Origin: Tellurirhabdus rosea
GTDB lineage: Bacteria > Bacteroidota > Bacteroidia > Cytophagales > Spirosomataceae
Reading direction: 5' to 3'
DNA length: 64,000 nt
NCBI RefSeq assembly: GCF_026278345.1
Contig: NZ_CP111085.1
Location: 4,556,282-4,620,281, forward strand
The position numbers were made by a program, and so were the translations under genes. Positions 8,695-16,526 of this stretch are shown here, one piece after another; positions within the stretch are counted from its first letter, which is position 1, and the number at the start of each line of letters is the position of its first letter. The notes below the pieces were generated by a model. That model worked only from the letters and a program-made list of their open reading frames with translations, was not told the origin of the DNA and did no database searches.

Positions 8695-9798
8695 ATGCAC
8701 ACGGTATCCCACATTCAGGCTTTTCTGCACAACCTGACGGGCCAGGGTTCAGACGGCAGCAGCTTCCCGGAGCTGATGCTGTTTGAACTCATGTGTGCCG
8801 GAGAAGAGGCCGGGACCCTGGCCGAACGGTTTTCGACCCGCCTGCGCCACCTGCCCGACGAACACCTGCTCCGCCTGGCCGCCTGGCAACGGGTCTGCCT
8901 TAGCTGGGTGTTGCATCATCCGGCGCTTTCGTTTGCGGATGCGGACCTGATCGGTCGCCTCGGGCAACTCGACGAAGCCATCGTCCGGGCTGGCCGGGAC
9001 GCGCTTCAGCTGAGCACCACGGGCCTGCTCGACGGCAGTGCGCTGTACCTGAACTACCTCCTCGAACGGGCTTCCCGGCAACCGGTCGAACCCGTCCCGG
9101 CTCTGTTGGCCGAAGCGGTCCGGCTCGCCTTCGGCAACCAGTTGACCCCGCTGCTCGACGCCCGCTATGCCGGGCCGGTCGATCTGACGATGCAGCCGGG
9201 ACTGATCGGCCTGCTGCTGACCCTGCTCCGGGCGGCGGACGACCGCGCGCTGACGGACCCGCAGCGGGAACAACTGCTGGCGCTCGTCCGGTTTGTGGTC
9301 CGGTTCACCCAGGCCGTTGACCTGCCCGACAGCCAATACTCCTTTTTTCCGAACCGCGTCGATCTGCGAACGCAGGAACACGAAGTAAGCAACGCACTTT
9401 CCTGGGCCGAAGGCGACCTCGGCGTGGCCCTGCTCCTGTACCGGGCGGCCCGCTACTTTGGGGAACCGGCCTTCCGGAAGCTGGCCGACTGCGTCGGGAC
9501 GTTTTCCCTGCTGCGCGACGACGTCGAATCGACCCTCATCGAAAAGCCGTGGTTTCTGAACGGCGCTGCCGGAACGGCCATGCTCTACGGGGCGCTCGGC
9601 CAGGCCAGCGGCAATGTCCGTTACGGACAGGCCCAGGCCCGCTGGCTGCGGCACGTGAGCCGGATGCTGGCCGAGCCGTCGCTCACCACGCCCCCGGTTC
9701 CGGCCAGTTTCCTGACCGGATACCCCGGCATCCTGCTCTGCCTGCGCACCGCAGAGGGCAGTTGCCGCGACGACTGGAAACGCCTTTTTCTACTCTGA
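8695..9798 (+). CDS. LanC-like cyclase homologue lacking the zinc ligands
   Basis: A 367-residue protein with the alpha/alpha-barrel repeats of LanC: DLTMQPGLIGLLLTLL, ALSWAEGDLGVALLLYRAA, WFLNGAAGTAMLY, a later Gly repeat (FLTGYPGILLCL) and the classical C-terminal W-x-R-L-x-L-L. In active LanC enzymes the corresponding positions are His (S-H-G), Cys (W-C-x-G) and Cys-His (C-H-G), which bind zinc and activate the substrate cysteine. Here they are Pro168, Ala238, Leu288 and Asn289, so all ligands are gone. The protein should therefore not catalyse thioether formation; it may be a scaffold, chaperone or act in a different cyclisation. It lies directly behind a cysteine-free precursor, which fits. 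Its 3' end overlaps the convergent LanB gene by 9 bp. Confidence 0.85.
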   Translation: MHTVSHIQAFLHNLTGQGSDGSSFPELMLFELMCAGEEAGTLAERFSTRLRHLPDEHLLRLAAWQRVCLSWVLHHPALSFADADLIGRLGQLDEAIVRAGRDALQLSTTGLLDGSALYLNYLLERASRQPVEPVPALLAEAVRLAFGNQLTPLLDARYAGPVDLTMQPGLIGLLLTLLRAADDRALTDPQREQLLALVRFVVRFTQAVDLPDSQYSFFPNRVDLRTQEHEVSNALSWAEGDLGVALLLYRAARYFGEPAFRKLADCVGTFSLLRDDVESTLIEKPWFLNGAAGTAMLYGALGQASGNVRYGQAQARWLRHVSRMLAEPSLTTPPVPASFLTGYPGILLCLRTAEGSCRDDWKRLFLL

Positions 9799-12700
9799 AG
9801 ACTGCCGGGCCGGTTTCTGCCGGGCGGCACCGGCCTGTAGACAGCGCCGGTAAAAATCGTAAAAACGCAACTCCTCGACGCGCTGGTGCTGGGCGAACAA
9901 TCGGTTGATGAACATGTGGATATGGCTGCTGAGCAGCCCCAGTTCTACCGACGTGAGGGGAGGTCCTTCCGAAACCAGCGGCAGCCGACGGACCTGCGCG
10001 AAGAAATCTTCACACAGCCTGTCCAGCGACCCGCTCCCCGCCGGTTCGATCCCGTCTGCCGGATGTAATGCTTTTTGAAACAGCAGTTTGTGTTCGCGGT
10101 ACTGCAGGGAAATCAAACTCCGGACCGCCTCCTGTTCAGCTTTGCCCAACTCCGCCAGCAGCGTATCGGAAACCGCCTGCACCAGCCGGAGCTTATCGTC
10201 CGTACTCAGCCGCGCCAGGGTCAGCCAGCCGTCCACCAGCCGGAGGGCGCCTACCTGTTTGAGGAGTTCACCGTCCGTCCAGCCGCTCTTTCCGGCCAGT
10301 TTCAGGAGGCGAATCACAAACCGGCTGTTGGCGTAAAAAAGCTGTTCGGCCTGTTCCATGAGCTGATGCCCGTAGCGTTCTTCTTCCGGAACGTAGGTGT
10401 CGAGGCAGACCCGGCTGATGAGCCCGGCTTCCATCGTCACCGCCAGCCGCCTGTGCAGCGCGCGGATCAGCGGGCCCAGTTCGCGCGGCGTGGTCAGTTT
10501 CACCCGCAGCCGGATGTGGTGGTCCGGGTCGAGGTACCGCACGAAGAACCAGGCCGAGGCCCGCCCTTTCTCCACCCACTTTTCGCAGAGGGGAGCCAGA
10601 TACTCCCGCAACAGATCGTCGCAGAAGGACTGCCCGGCGTAAATTTTGAAATAAGCCCATTCGCTGCCCGGAAAAAACTTGCCGCTCTGCCTCCGGATGG
10701 CGGGTCGATTGACCGTTGCCGCCGCGGGCGGTCCCGTCACCGGGGCCTCCTGCACAAACGGAATGACCATCTCGGCGGCGTACGGATTTCCCTGCGCATC
10801 GACCACCCACGCGTTATTTTCGTCGAAGAGCGCCTCCTGCAGGCAGACCAGCTCGCCGTGGCGGCAATGCTCCAGAAGCAGTTCCAGACTGGCCTCGTGC
10901 GTCAGGTCCAGCGTCAGCAGGTTATCGCCTTCGGCCAGCGAGACGTAGCGGGGCAGGTGATGCTCCCGGCGCAGGTCGTCCAGACGCAGGCCCGCTTTGA
11001 TCCGTTGCTGAAGCGGAGCCGTGGGCAGATTCCAGCAGGCCGGACTAAGCACTATATTTTTGTACTGAATACGGGGCAGAAAGGGCTCGCCGCTCAGAAA
11101 ACCCCAGTCCCAGCGGGCGGTCTCGGTCTGGGTGGCGGTGTACTGGAAATGACCCAGAAACTGAAACAGCGGCAGACATTCGTCCCGGGAAAAGTTAAGC
11201 GAAGAATTCAGCAGCGGAATCACTTCCCGGTCCAGCCGCGTAGACCAGAGCTGCAGCCGTCCCTGCCGGTGCTGCAGCACCAGTTCATCCAGGCTGATGA
11301 TCTGCTCGGCCGGACGCAGGGTATGAACGCCGTACGGAAATTCGTAGGGGCGGGTCGTCCGGCGCATCACCACGTTGCCCGCCCGGTCGTAAGGCAGGTG
11401 CGACAGGTCGGCCAGCACCCGGTCGCCGTACAGGCGCTGTTCTTCCTCGACCAGCCGCGACAGTTCCTGGTGCAGCCGCGGGTCGGCGAGCGTAAACCGG
11501 GCCAGCAGATTCGCCGCCGAGGGGCCGCTCACGCCCTGAAGCAGCAGACCCGGAACGCCGCCCTCGCTCACCAGCCGGACCAGCGCCCCGTACGAAAGCC
11601 CGGGCAGACGGTCGGCCGACGGCAGATCGTCGCGGTGCTCTTCCAGCCGGACGATGCTGTCCTTGTCCCGCAGGGCCCGCCGGTACAGTTTCATGCGAAA
11701 AGCCATCGCGGGCGGCCCCGCGCCGGGCGTCTCCGGGCGTCCGGTGTCGGGCAGGAGAAACGGAATGCCGTTTTCAGGGTCAAGCGCCTGGGCCAGGGGC
11801 ACACTCTGGTTTTCGTACCGCTCCCGAAACCGGGCCGCGAAACGGGTAAGCGCGGGGCTTTCGGTCTGCGACAACCGGCCCAGAAGCCGGATGGCCTCCT
11901 GCAACTGCCCCGAAAGCGTCGGGCACCAAGTCAGCTGCCGGGGTTGGTGGACAAGGTCGGCGTGGAAAAGCTGGCCGGTCTGGTAAGGAAATCCGGCGGC
12001 GTCCAGGGCGTCGAAAATGGCCCGGTAAGCTGGAAGGGAAGCGGTCTCGCCCCGGTTGATCCGGGTGAGCTGGTCCTGGGCGGCGAGCAGATGCCCGAGC
12101 CGTCCGGCCAGTTCCGGGCAAGGCACCTGCGCCGCAATCCGACGGAGGGCGTCAAACAGCAGACGGGGATATTCCTCGCCCGTGATGTTGGGAAAAATAT
12201 CCGGCAGCAGCACCTGGCTGCTGATGAGTTCTTCGACAAACTCCCGGAAGTCTTCCGCCGGAACCTCGTGTTCTTCGTGAAAAAGCAGCAGTTCATCGTA
12301 GGAAAGGCCGGGCTGACTGGCGTCGAGGAGCTGGCGAAGCGGCCCGGAATCGTCGAGCCTGACCAGCCGGTACGTCCGCTCGCCTTCGCCGTAATCGAAT
12401 TCCAGATAGCGCCACGACGTCCCGGACCGGTACAGGCTCGAATTGGGTCGGTAGCGAAAAAACGGCCTTAGTTCCGGCAGGCAGACCAGTTCGTAGGCCA
12501 GCCGGGCCAGAAAACTGTTGTCGAACCGGCGGTACGCGGCCGATTGCCGCGGCGACTCGACCAGGGCGTGTGCCTGTTCCGGACGGCTGGCAATCTGCGA
12601 GGCCGTGAGGGTGGCGCATCCGGCAAACAGGCCGTAGGGCGTTGCGCGGGTGGTGGCCCGGATGAGGTATTTCAGCAGCGTCAGGTACAGTTTGCGGACC

Positions 12701-12927
12701 GACCGGCCTTCGGGCGGCGTGACCCGGGCCTGTTCCCAGGCGGCGTAAAGCTCGGGCGACGCGACAAACAGGGCCTCCTGAAGCGCCGGATGGTCGCCGA
12801 TCAGCGCCACCAGATGGGCCAGCCGTTCGTCTTCGGGACCTTCGGACCAGATGTGCCGGAACGTGGAAAGGGGGAGGGAGGGATAACGAAGAACCAGAAA
12901 AGGTGTGCGGGATAAAGATGATTTCAT
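9790..12927 (-). CDS. LanB-type lantibiotic dehydratase (full length)
   Basis: A 1045-residue protein from ATG 12927; a longer frame reaches 13002 but its extra residues do not resemble the family. The N-terminal two-thirds form the glutamyl-transfer domain (opening with RTPFLVLRYPSLPLSTF and RATTRATPYGLFAG, both typical of Lant_dehydr_N). The last third is the SpaB-C/elimination domain (SEWAYFKIYAGQSFCDDLLR, FFVRYLDPDHHIRLRVKL). The family uses glutamyl-tRNA to activate Ser/Thr and then eliminates glutamate to give dehydroamino acids. Full length with both domains argues for an active dehydratase. It converges on the LanC-like gene instead of forming an operon with it, so precursor and dehydratase are made from different promoters. 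Its partner peptide is the ORF at 8530. Confidence 0.9.
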   Translation of the reverse strand: MKSSLSRTPFLVLRYPSLPLSTFRHIWSEGPEDERLAHLVALIGDHPALQEALFVASPELYAAWEQARVTPPEGRSVRKLYLTLLKYLIRATTRATPYGLFAGCATLTASQIASRPEQAHALVESPRQSAAYRRFDNSFLARLAYELVCLPELRPFFRYRPNSSLYRSGTSWRYLEFDYGEGERTYRLVRLDDSGPLRQLLDASQPGLSYDELLLFHEEHEVPAEDFREFVEELISSQVLLPDIFPNITGEEYPRLLFDALRRIAAQVPCPELAGRLGHLLAAQDQLTRINRGETASLPAYRAIFDALDAAGFPYQTGQLFHADLVHQPRQLTWCPTLSGQLQEAIRLLGRLSQTESPALTRFAARFRERYENQSVPLAQALDPENGIPFLLPDTGRPETPGAGPPAMAFRMKLYRRALRDKDSIVRLEEHRDDLPSADRLPGLSYGALVRLVSEGGVPGLLLQGVSGPSAANLLARFTLADPRLHQELSRLVEEEQRLYGDRVLADLSHLPYDRAGNVVMRRTTRPYEFPYGVHTLRPAEQIISLDELVLQHRQGRLQLWSTRLDREVIPLLNSSLNFSRDECLPLFQFLGHFQYTATQTETARWDWGFLSGEPFLPRIQYKNIVLSPACWNLPTAPLQQRIKAGLRLDDLRREHHLPRYVSLAEGDNLLTLDLTHEASLELLLEHCRHGELVCLQEALFDENNAWVVDAQGNPYAAEMVIPFVQEAPVTGPPAAATVNRPAIRRQSGKFFPGSEWAYFKIYAGQSFCDDLLREYLAPLCEKWVEKGRASAWFFVRYLDPDHHIRLRVKLTTPRELGPLIRALHRRLAVTMEAGLISRVCLDTYVPEEERYGHQLMEQAEQLFYANSRFVIRLLKLAGKSGWTDGELLKQVGALRLVDGWLTLARLSTDDKLRLVQAVSDTLLAELGKAEQEAVRSLISLQYREHKLLFQKALHPADGIEPAGSGSLDRLCEDFFAQVRRLPLVSEGPPLTSVELGLLSSHIHMFINRLFAQHQRVEELRFYDFYRRCLQAGAARQKPARQSSE

Positions 12928-13263
12928 AAGCAGGGTTGAGTATGGCGAAGGTTGACAGACAGCGTTGCTCTGCCGGTCGGAGGGATACATGAAAGAAAAC
13001 ACCGAACTGCCAATAAATTAAGAGATTACCGGCAAAAAGAACAGGAATAGAATTCTTTTTTATCAGACGGTGACTTAAGGCTTTTTTCGCCCTAGGCCCG
13101 CTTTCGGAATCCTCTTCCGGCGACGATCCGGGGGTTTCATACAGGGAAAAAGGGGCTTGATATAAAAATTTAGGCAGGCTGAGGGAAGGGTTGCAACTTT
13201 CGATCATCAAGGCGCCGAAACAGCGTCGATCGTCAGAAAAACAACCCCTAACTAGCATCGAAC
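12928..13263. other. Divergent intergenic region between the dehydratase and the LolA-like gene
   Basis: The 336-bp space separates the leftward dehydratase gene from the rightward LolA-like gene and is A/T-richer than its flanks. The right half contains the promoter-like element at 13161-13202. Open frames that cross the region on the minus strand are extensions of a shadow frame of the dehydratase gene and lack any family resemblance. No second precursor peptide was found here by eye. Confidence 0.6.
13161..13202 (+). promoter_or_regulatory. Candidate promoter of the LolA-like/TonB/SdpC operon (P1)
   Basis: TATAAAAA at 13161-13168, a 22-nt spacer, then TTGCAACTTTCG at 13191-13202. The identical 8-mer, spacer length and 12-mer recur upstream of sdpA at 19086-19127, and in both cases the ATG follows 62 nt after the end of the 12-mer. 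CAacTTTcG resembles the Bacteroidota -7 element. Confidence 0.5.
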
Positions 13264-14022
13264 ATGAAAACGTCAGCCTTCCTTACCCTGCTCACCGGAG
13301 CGACCCTCGCCCTCGGCACGGCGCAGGCCCAGGTCCAGACCGCCCTTCTGGCTTCGAACCACGCCGCCCGGCAGATGCCGGTCCTGAAAACGCAGGAGAT
13401 TCTGGACAAGCACATCCAGGCGCTCGGGGGCACCGAGAAACTGAACGCCCTGAAAACGGTCATTGTCCGCCAAACTACCTCGGCCCAGGGGCAGGACATT
13501 CCGCAAACGCTGTACATCGTTCAGGGCAAGGCCGTTCGCAGTGAAATGAACGCAATGGGCATCGAAATCATCGTGGCCGCCCGCGAAGACAGCGGCTGGC
13601 AGGTCAACCCGGCGGCCTACGGAAACAAGCAGCCGGTGGCGATGGAGCCCAAGCAGGCCAAAGCGGCCTGCGCGCAGGCCGACGTGTTCGGGGCAATCAT
13701 CAGCGCCCAGGCGAAAGGCCATACCATCGCGTACGACGGCGACGAAAAGATCGACGGCGACCTTTGTTACCGGCTGGCCATCACCAACCCCAGAGCCGGA
13801 ACGTACACCGCTTTTGTGTCCCAGAAAAGCAACATGGTGGTCAAACTGGTGACCAAGTCCACGGAAGCCTATTACTCGGATTACCGGAACGTGGACGGCT
13901 ATCAGTTTCCCCACACGGTGGAGGTCATCGCCAGCGGCACCAAAGTAAGTCTGATCGACCGCCGTTTCGAGGTGAACAAACCGATCGACGACGCCCTCTT
14001 TGCGATGCCGGTAGCCAACTGA
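13264..14022 (+). CDS. LolA-like periplasmic lipoprotein-sorting-type protein
   Basis: A 252-residue secreted protein with signal peptide (SAFLTLLTGATLALGTAQAQ). The mature part starts with an amphipathic helix carrying the Bacteroidota signature ILDKHIQALGGTEKLNALKT, followed by a half-barrel of beta strands (TVIVRQTTSAQGQD, YRLAITNPRAGTYTAFVSQK, SDYRNVDGYQFPHTVEV). This is the LolA/LolB-like fold annotated as outer-membrane lipoprotein-sorting protein; classical LolA moves lipoproteins across the periplasm, while these paralogues often have unassigned partners. It is first in a probable operon with the TonB-type protein (55 bp downstream) and the three SdpC-family toxins, so a role in toxin transit or self-protection at the outer membrane is a reasonable guess. 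Confidence 0.75.
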   Translation: MKTSAFLTLLTGATLALGTAQAQVQTALLASNHAARQMPVLKTQEILDKHIQALGGTEKLNALKTVIVRQTTSAQGQDIPQTLYIVQGKAVRSEMNAMGIEIIVAAREDSGWQVNPAAYGNKQPVAMEPKQAKAACAQADVFGAIISAQAKGHTIAYDGDEKIDGDLCYRLAITNPRAGTYTAFVSQKSNMVVKLVTKSTEAYYSDYRNVDGYQFPHTVEVIASGTKVSLIDRRFEVNKPIDDALFAMPVAN

Positions 14023-14076
14023 CCGCTTCGGGCCTGCACCCTGCTTTTTCCAGTCCATTCTCCTGAACCGAACGCC

Positions 14077-16461
14077 ATGAAAACCTATGTAATGCTTTGG
14101 CTGCTGGCGGGTAGCCTGTCCGGGTACGGCCGGAGCCTTTTCCCGCCCTCCAGCGCCGCCGATACGGGGACCGTGGTCCGTCCGGCAGGGGAGTGGGTCC
14201 TTCGGGGAGTCGTGCTGGACTCGGTTTCGCGGCAGCCCGTACCGTTCGCTACCCTTCGTCTGGTCGAGCTGCGGCAGGCGCGGGAGTCCAGAGGCACCAG
14301 CGCCAACGGGCAGGGCCAGTTTACGCTGAATCTGGCAACCGAAAACGCCTACCGGATCGAGGTGTCGAGCGTCGGGTACCAGTCCAGAAGCCTTCCGCTG
14401 CTGCCGGACGCGGGCCAGCCGCTGCTGCAGATCGTCCTGAAAGCCGCACCGAACACGCTGAAGGAAGTGGCCGTACGGGCTTCCCGGCCGCTGGTGGAGG
14501 AACAGCTGGACCGACTGGTGTACCATGCCGACCGCGACCAGACGGCCCAGGGCGGACTGGCTACGGACCTGATGCGAAAGGTGCCGCTGGTGACGGTGCT
14601 GCCCGACGGCGGACTCTCGGTCCGCGGCTCCACCAGCGTCAAACTGCTGGTCAACGGCCGAAGCTCCGTTCTGTCGAACAATCCGGCCGAGCTGTTGCGG
14701 CAGATTCCGGCGGAGTCCATCAAAGCCATCGAAGTGATCACGACCCCCTCGGCCCGTTACGAGGCCGAAGGAGCCACGCTGGTCAATATCGTGACGAAGA
14801 AAAACCTGGCTCAGGGCCTGAACGCCACCCTCAACGGCGGCATCGGCAGCACGGGCAGCAACGCGGCCAGCAGTTTGTCGGCCAACTACAAAAAGCTGAG
14901 CCTGAACGCGGGCCTGACGGGCAACTGGTTTTACAATCCCTTCGCGGCCGATGCGGACCTGTACCAGATCGAAGCGGGTGAGCGCCAAAAGGTGCTCCGG
15001 CAGGAAGCCAGCGGCACGATGGGCATTCAGGTGGTCAACGCCAACGCGGGAGTCGAGTACCGGCTTACGGACAAATCCCGCCTGCTGCTGGGGCTGAACC
15101 ACCGGGTCCGCCAGGTCCGGACCGACCGCGAGGCTACGTTCCGTTCGCCCCTCGACGACAGCCCGCTGCCGTCCGGAAACTACCACTCCCGGATGCAGGC
15201 GGTGACCAACGACTGGAGCGCCGAATACAGCCGCACCTTCGGACGGGCCCAGCAGGAACTGGTCCTGAGCTGGACCGGCGGAACCACCCGCAACCGGACC
15301 GTGTCCGATCCCGCGCCGCCGGGTCTGAGCGACACCCGCGCCCTGAACCGGGAACAGGTTTTTCAGGCCGATTACCAGTACCCGCTGCGGCGTAACTGGC
15401 TGGTGGAGACAGGCGTGCGGTTTACGTCCCGCACCATCAGCAACAGCCTGGCTGATTCGCTCACCGACCGGCGTCTGAGCACGCTGCAATATCGCCAGCA
15501 GATCGGAGCGGCCTACCTGTCGAGCCAGTGGGATTTGAAAAACAGGTGGAGCTTTCGGGCGGGGATGCGCCTGGAGCAGACCTACAACCGCATCGAACAG
15601 GCCACCGGCCGGCAACCGCAGCAGTACACGAACCTGTTTCCGAATGTGCTGCTCCAGAAAAAGCTGAAAAACGCCCGCAGCCTGAAACTGGCCTACGGTC
15701 TGCGCATCCAGCGGCCACCCGCCCAGTTGCTGAACCCGGCCGTGGCCACGGTGGACCCGGTGAGCCGGTTTGCCGGAAGCCCGGACCTGCTTCCCGAACG
15801 GATGCATACGGCAGAAGCCAGCTTCAGTACCTACGTCCGAAGCAATTCGCTCATCATCAGTGCGTTTTCGCGCCGGACCGAAGGAGCCATCAGTCCTTAC
15901 AATTCGCTGGTCGGCAGCACGCTGGTCACCCGGTTTGTGAATCTGCGCAGCCAGCACGATCTCGGCCTCAACCTGTACGGGTCGGTGAAAGTCTGGAAAT
16001 CCTGGCAGACCATCGCCACCGCCAACGTGTACTACACCCGCCTTCAGGGCAGTGCCGCCCAGGCGAACCTGACCAACGGGGGCATCAATTACGCCCTCGG
16101 TACCATCTCGACCTGGGAAGTGACGCCCAACTGGGCCGCGCAGTTCTACGGAGGGTTCAATTCCTCGAAAGTCCGCCTGCAGGGCCGGGACGCCGCCTTC
16201 AGCTACTACCAGATGAGCGTGCGGCGCAATCTGCCCAAACAGAAAGGCAGCGTAGCGCTGGGCATCGACAACCCTTTCCAGCGCCGGATGGCCTGGGTGA
16301 GTTACAACGAAGCCGCCGGGTTTGCCTTCCGCAGTACCTCGTACCAGTACAACCGGGGTGTCCGCCTGACGATGATCTACCGCATCGGCAAGTCCGGTCC
16401 GAAGCAGGAATCAGCCCGGAGCCGCGAACGACGGCAAAGTGACCTGAAAGAAGACCAGTGA
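14077..16461 (+). CDS. TonB-dependent-receptor-like outer-membrane beta-barrel protein
   Basis: A 794-residue outer-membrane protein. After the signal peptide comes a carboxypeptidase-regulatory-like beta-sandwich (residues about 45-130; LRGVVLDSVSRQPVPFATLR and IEVSSVGYQSR), then a plug domain (LMRKVPLVTVLPDGGLSVRG, LLVNGRSSVL, IKAIEVITTPSARYEAEG, LVNIVTKKNL), then a long beta-barrel of the OMP_b-brl_3 class. Plug and barrel match TonB-dependent uptake proteins that lack a strong TonB box. It sits between the LolA-like gene and the first SdpC-type gene, all on one strand with gaps of 55 and 65 bp. That context points to passage or reception of the peptide toxins rather than nutrient uptake, but this is inference. 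Confidence 0.85.
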   Translation: MKTYVMLWLLAGSLSGYGRSLFPPSSAADTGTVVRPAGEWVLRGVVLDSVSRQPVPFATLRLVELRQARESRGTSANGQGQFTLNLATENAYRIEVSSVGYQSRSLPLLPDAGQPLLQIVLKAAPNTLKEVAVRASRPLVEEQLDRLVYHADRDQTAQGGLATDLMRKVPLVTVLPDGGLSVRGSTSVKLLVNGRSSVLSNNPAELLRQIPAESIKAIEVITTPSARYEAEGATLVNIVTKKNLAQGLNATLNGGIGSTGSNAASSLSANYKKLSLNAGLTGNWFYNPFAADADLYQIEAGERQKVLRQEASGTMGIQVVNANAGVEYRLTDKSRLLLGLNHRVRQVRTDREATFRSPLDDSPLPSGNYHSRMQAVTNDWSAEYSRTFGRAQQELVLSWTGGTTRNRTVSDPAPPGLSDTRALNREQVFQADYQYPLRRNWLVETGVRFTSRTISNSLADSLTDRRLSTLQYRQQIGAAYLSSQWDLKNRWSFRAGMRLEQTYNRIEQATGRQPQQYTNLFPNVLLQKKLKNARSLKLAYGLRIQRPPAQLLNPAVATVDPVSRFAGSPDLLPERMHTAEASFSTYVRSNSLIISAFSRRTEGAISPYNSLVGSTLVTRFVNLRSQHDLGLNLYGSVKVWKSWQTIATANVYYTRLQGSAAQANLTNGGINYALGTISTWEVTPNWAAQFYGGFNSSKVRLQGRDAAFSYYQMSVRRNLPKQKGSVALGIDNPFQRRMAWVSYNEAAGFAFRSTSYQYNRGVRLTMIYRIGKSGPKQESARSRERRQSDLKEDQ

Positions 16462-16526
16462 GTAACGTCCGAATCATTCCTAACCCTTATAAACCCTTTA
16501 ACTCTAACCCTTAATCCTTAATCACC

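Noticed and set aside
10075..12471. 798-codon open frame on the plus strand opposite the LanB gene
   Set aside because: It is the antisense shadow of a GC-rich gene, has no family-like motifs, and the minus-strand dehydratase reading is unambiguous.
12928..13263. Search for a second, cysteine-containing RiPP precursor upstream of LanB
   Set aside because: No short ORF with a leader-like motif and Cys was found on either strand in this gap.
13273..15957. 894-codon minus-strand open frame
   Set aside because: It runs across two well-recognised plus-strand genes (LolA-like and TonB-type) and has the His/Arg/Gln/Gly-rich composition of a shadow frame.
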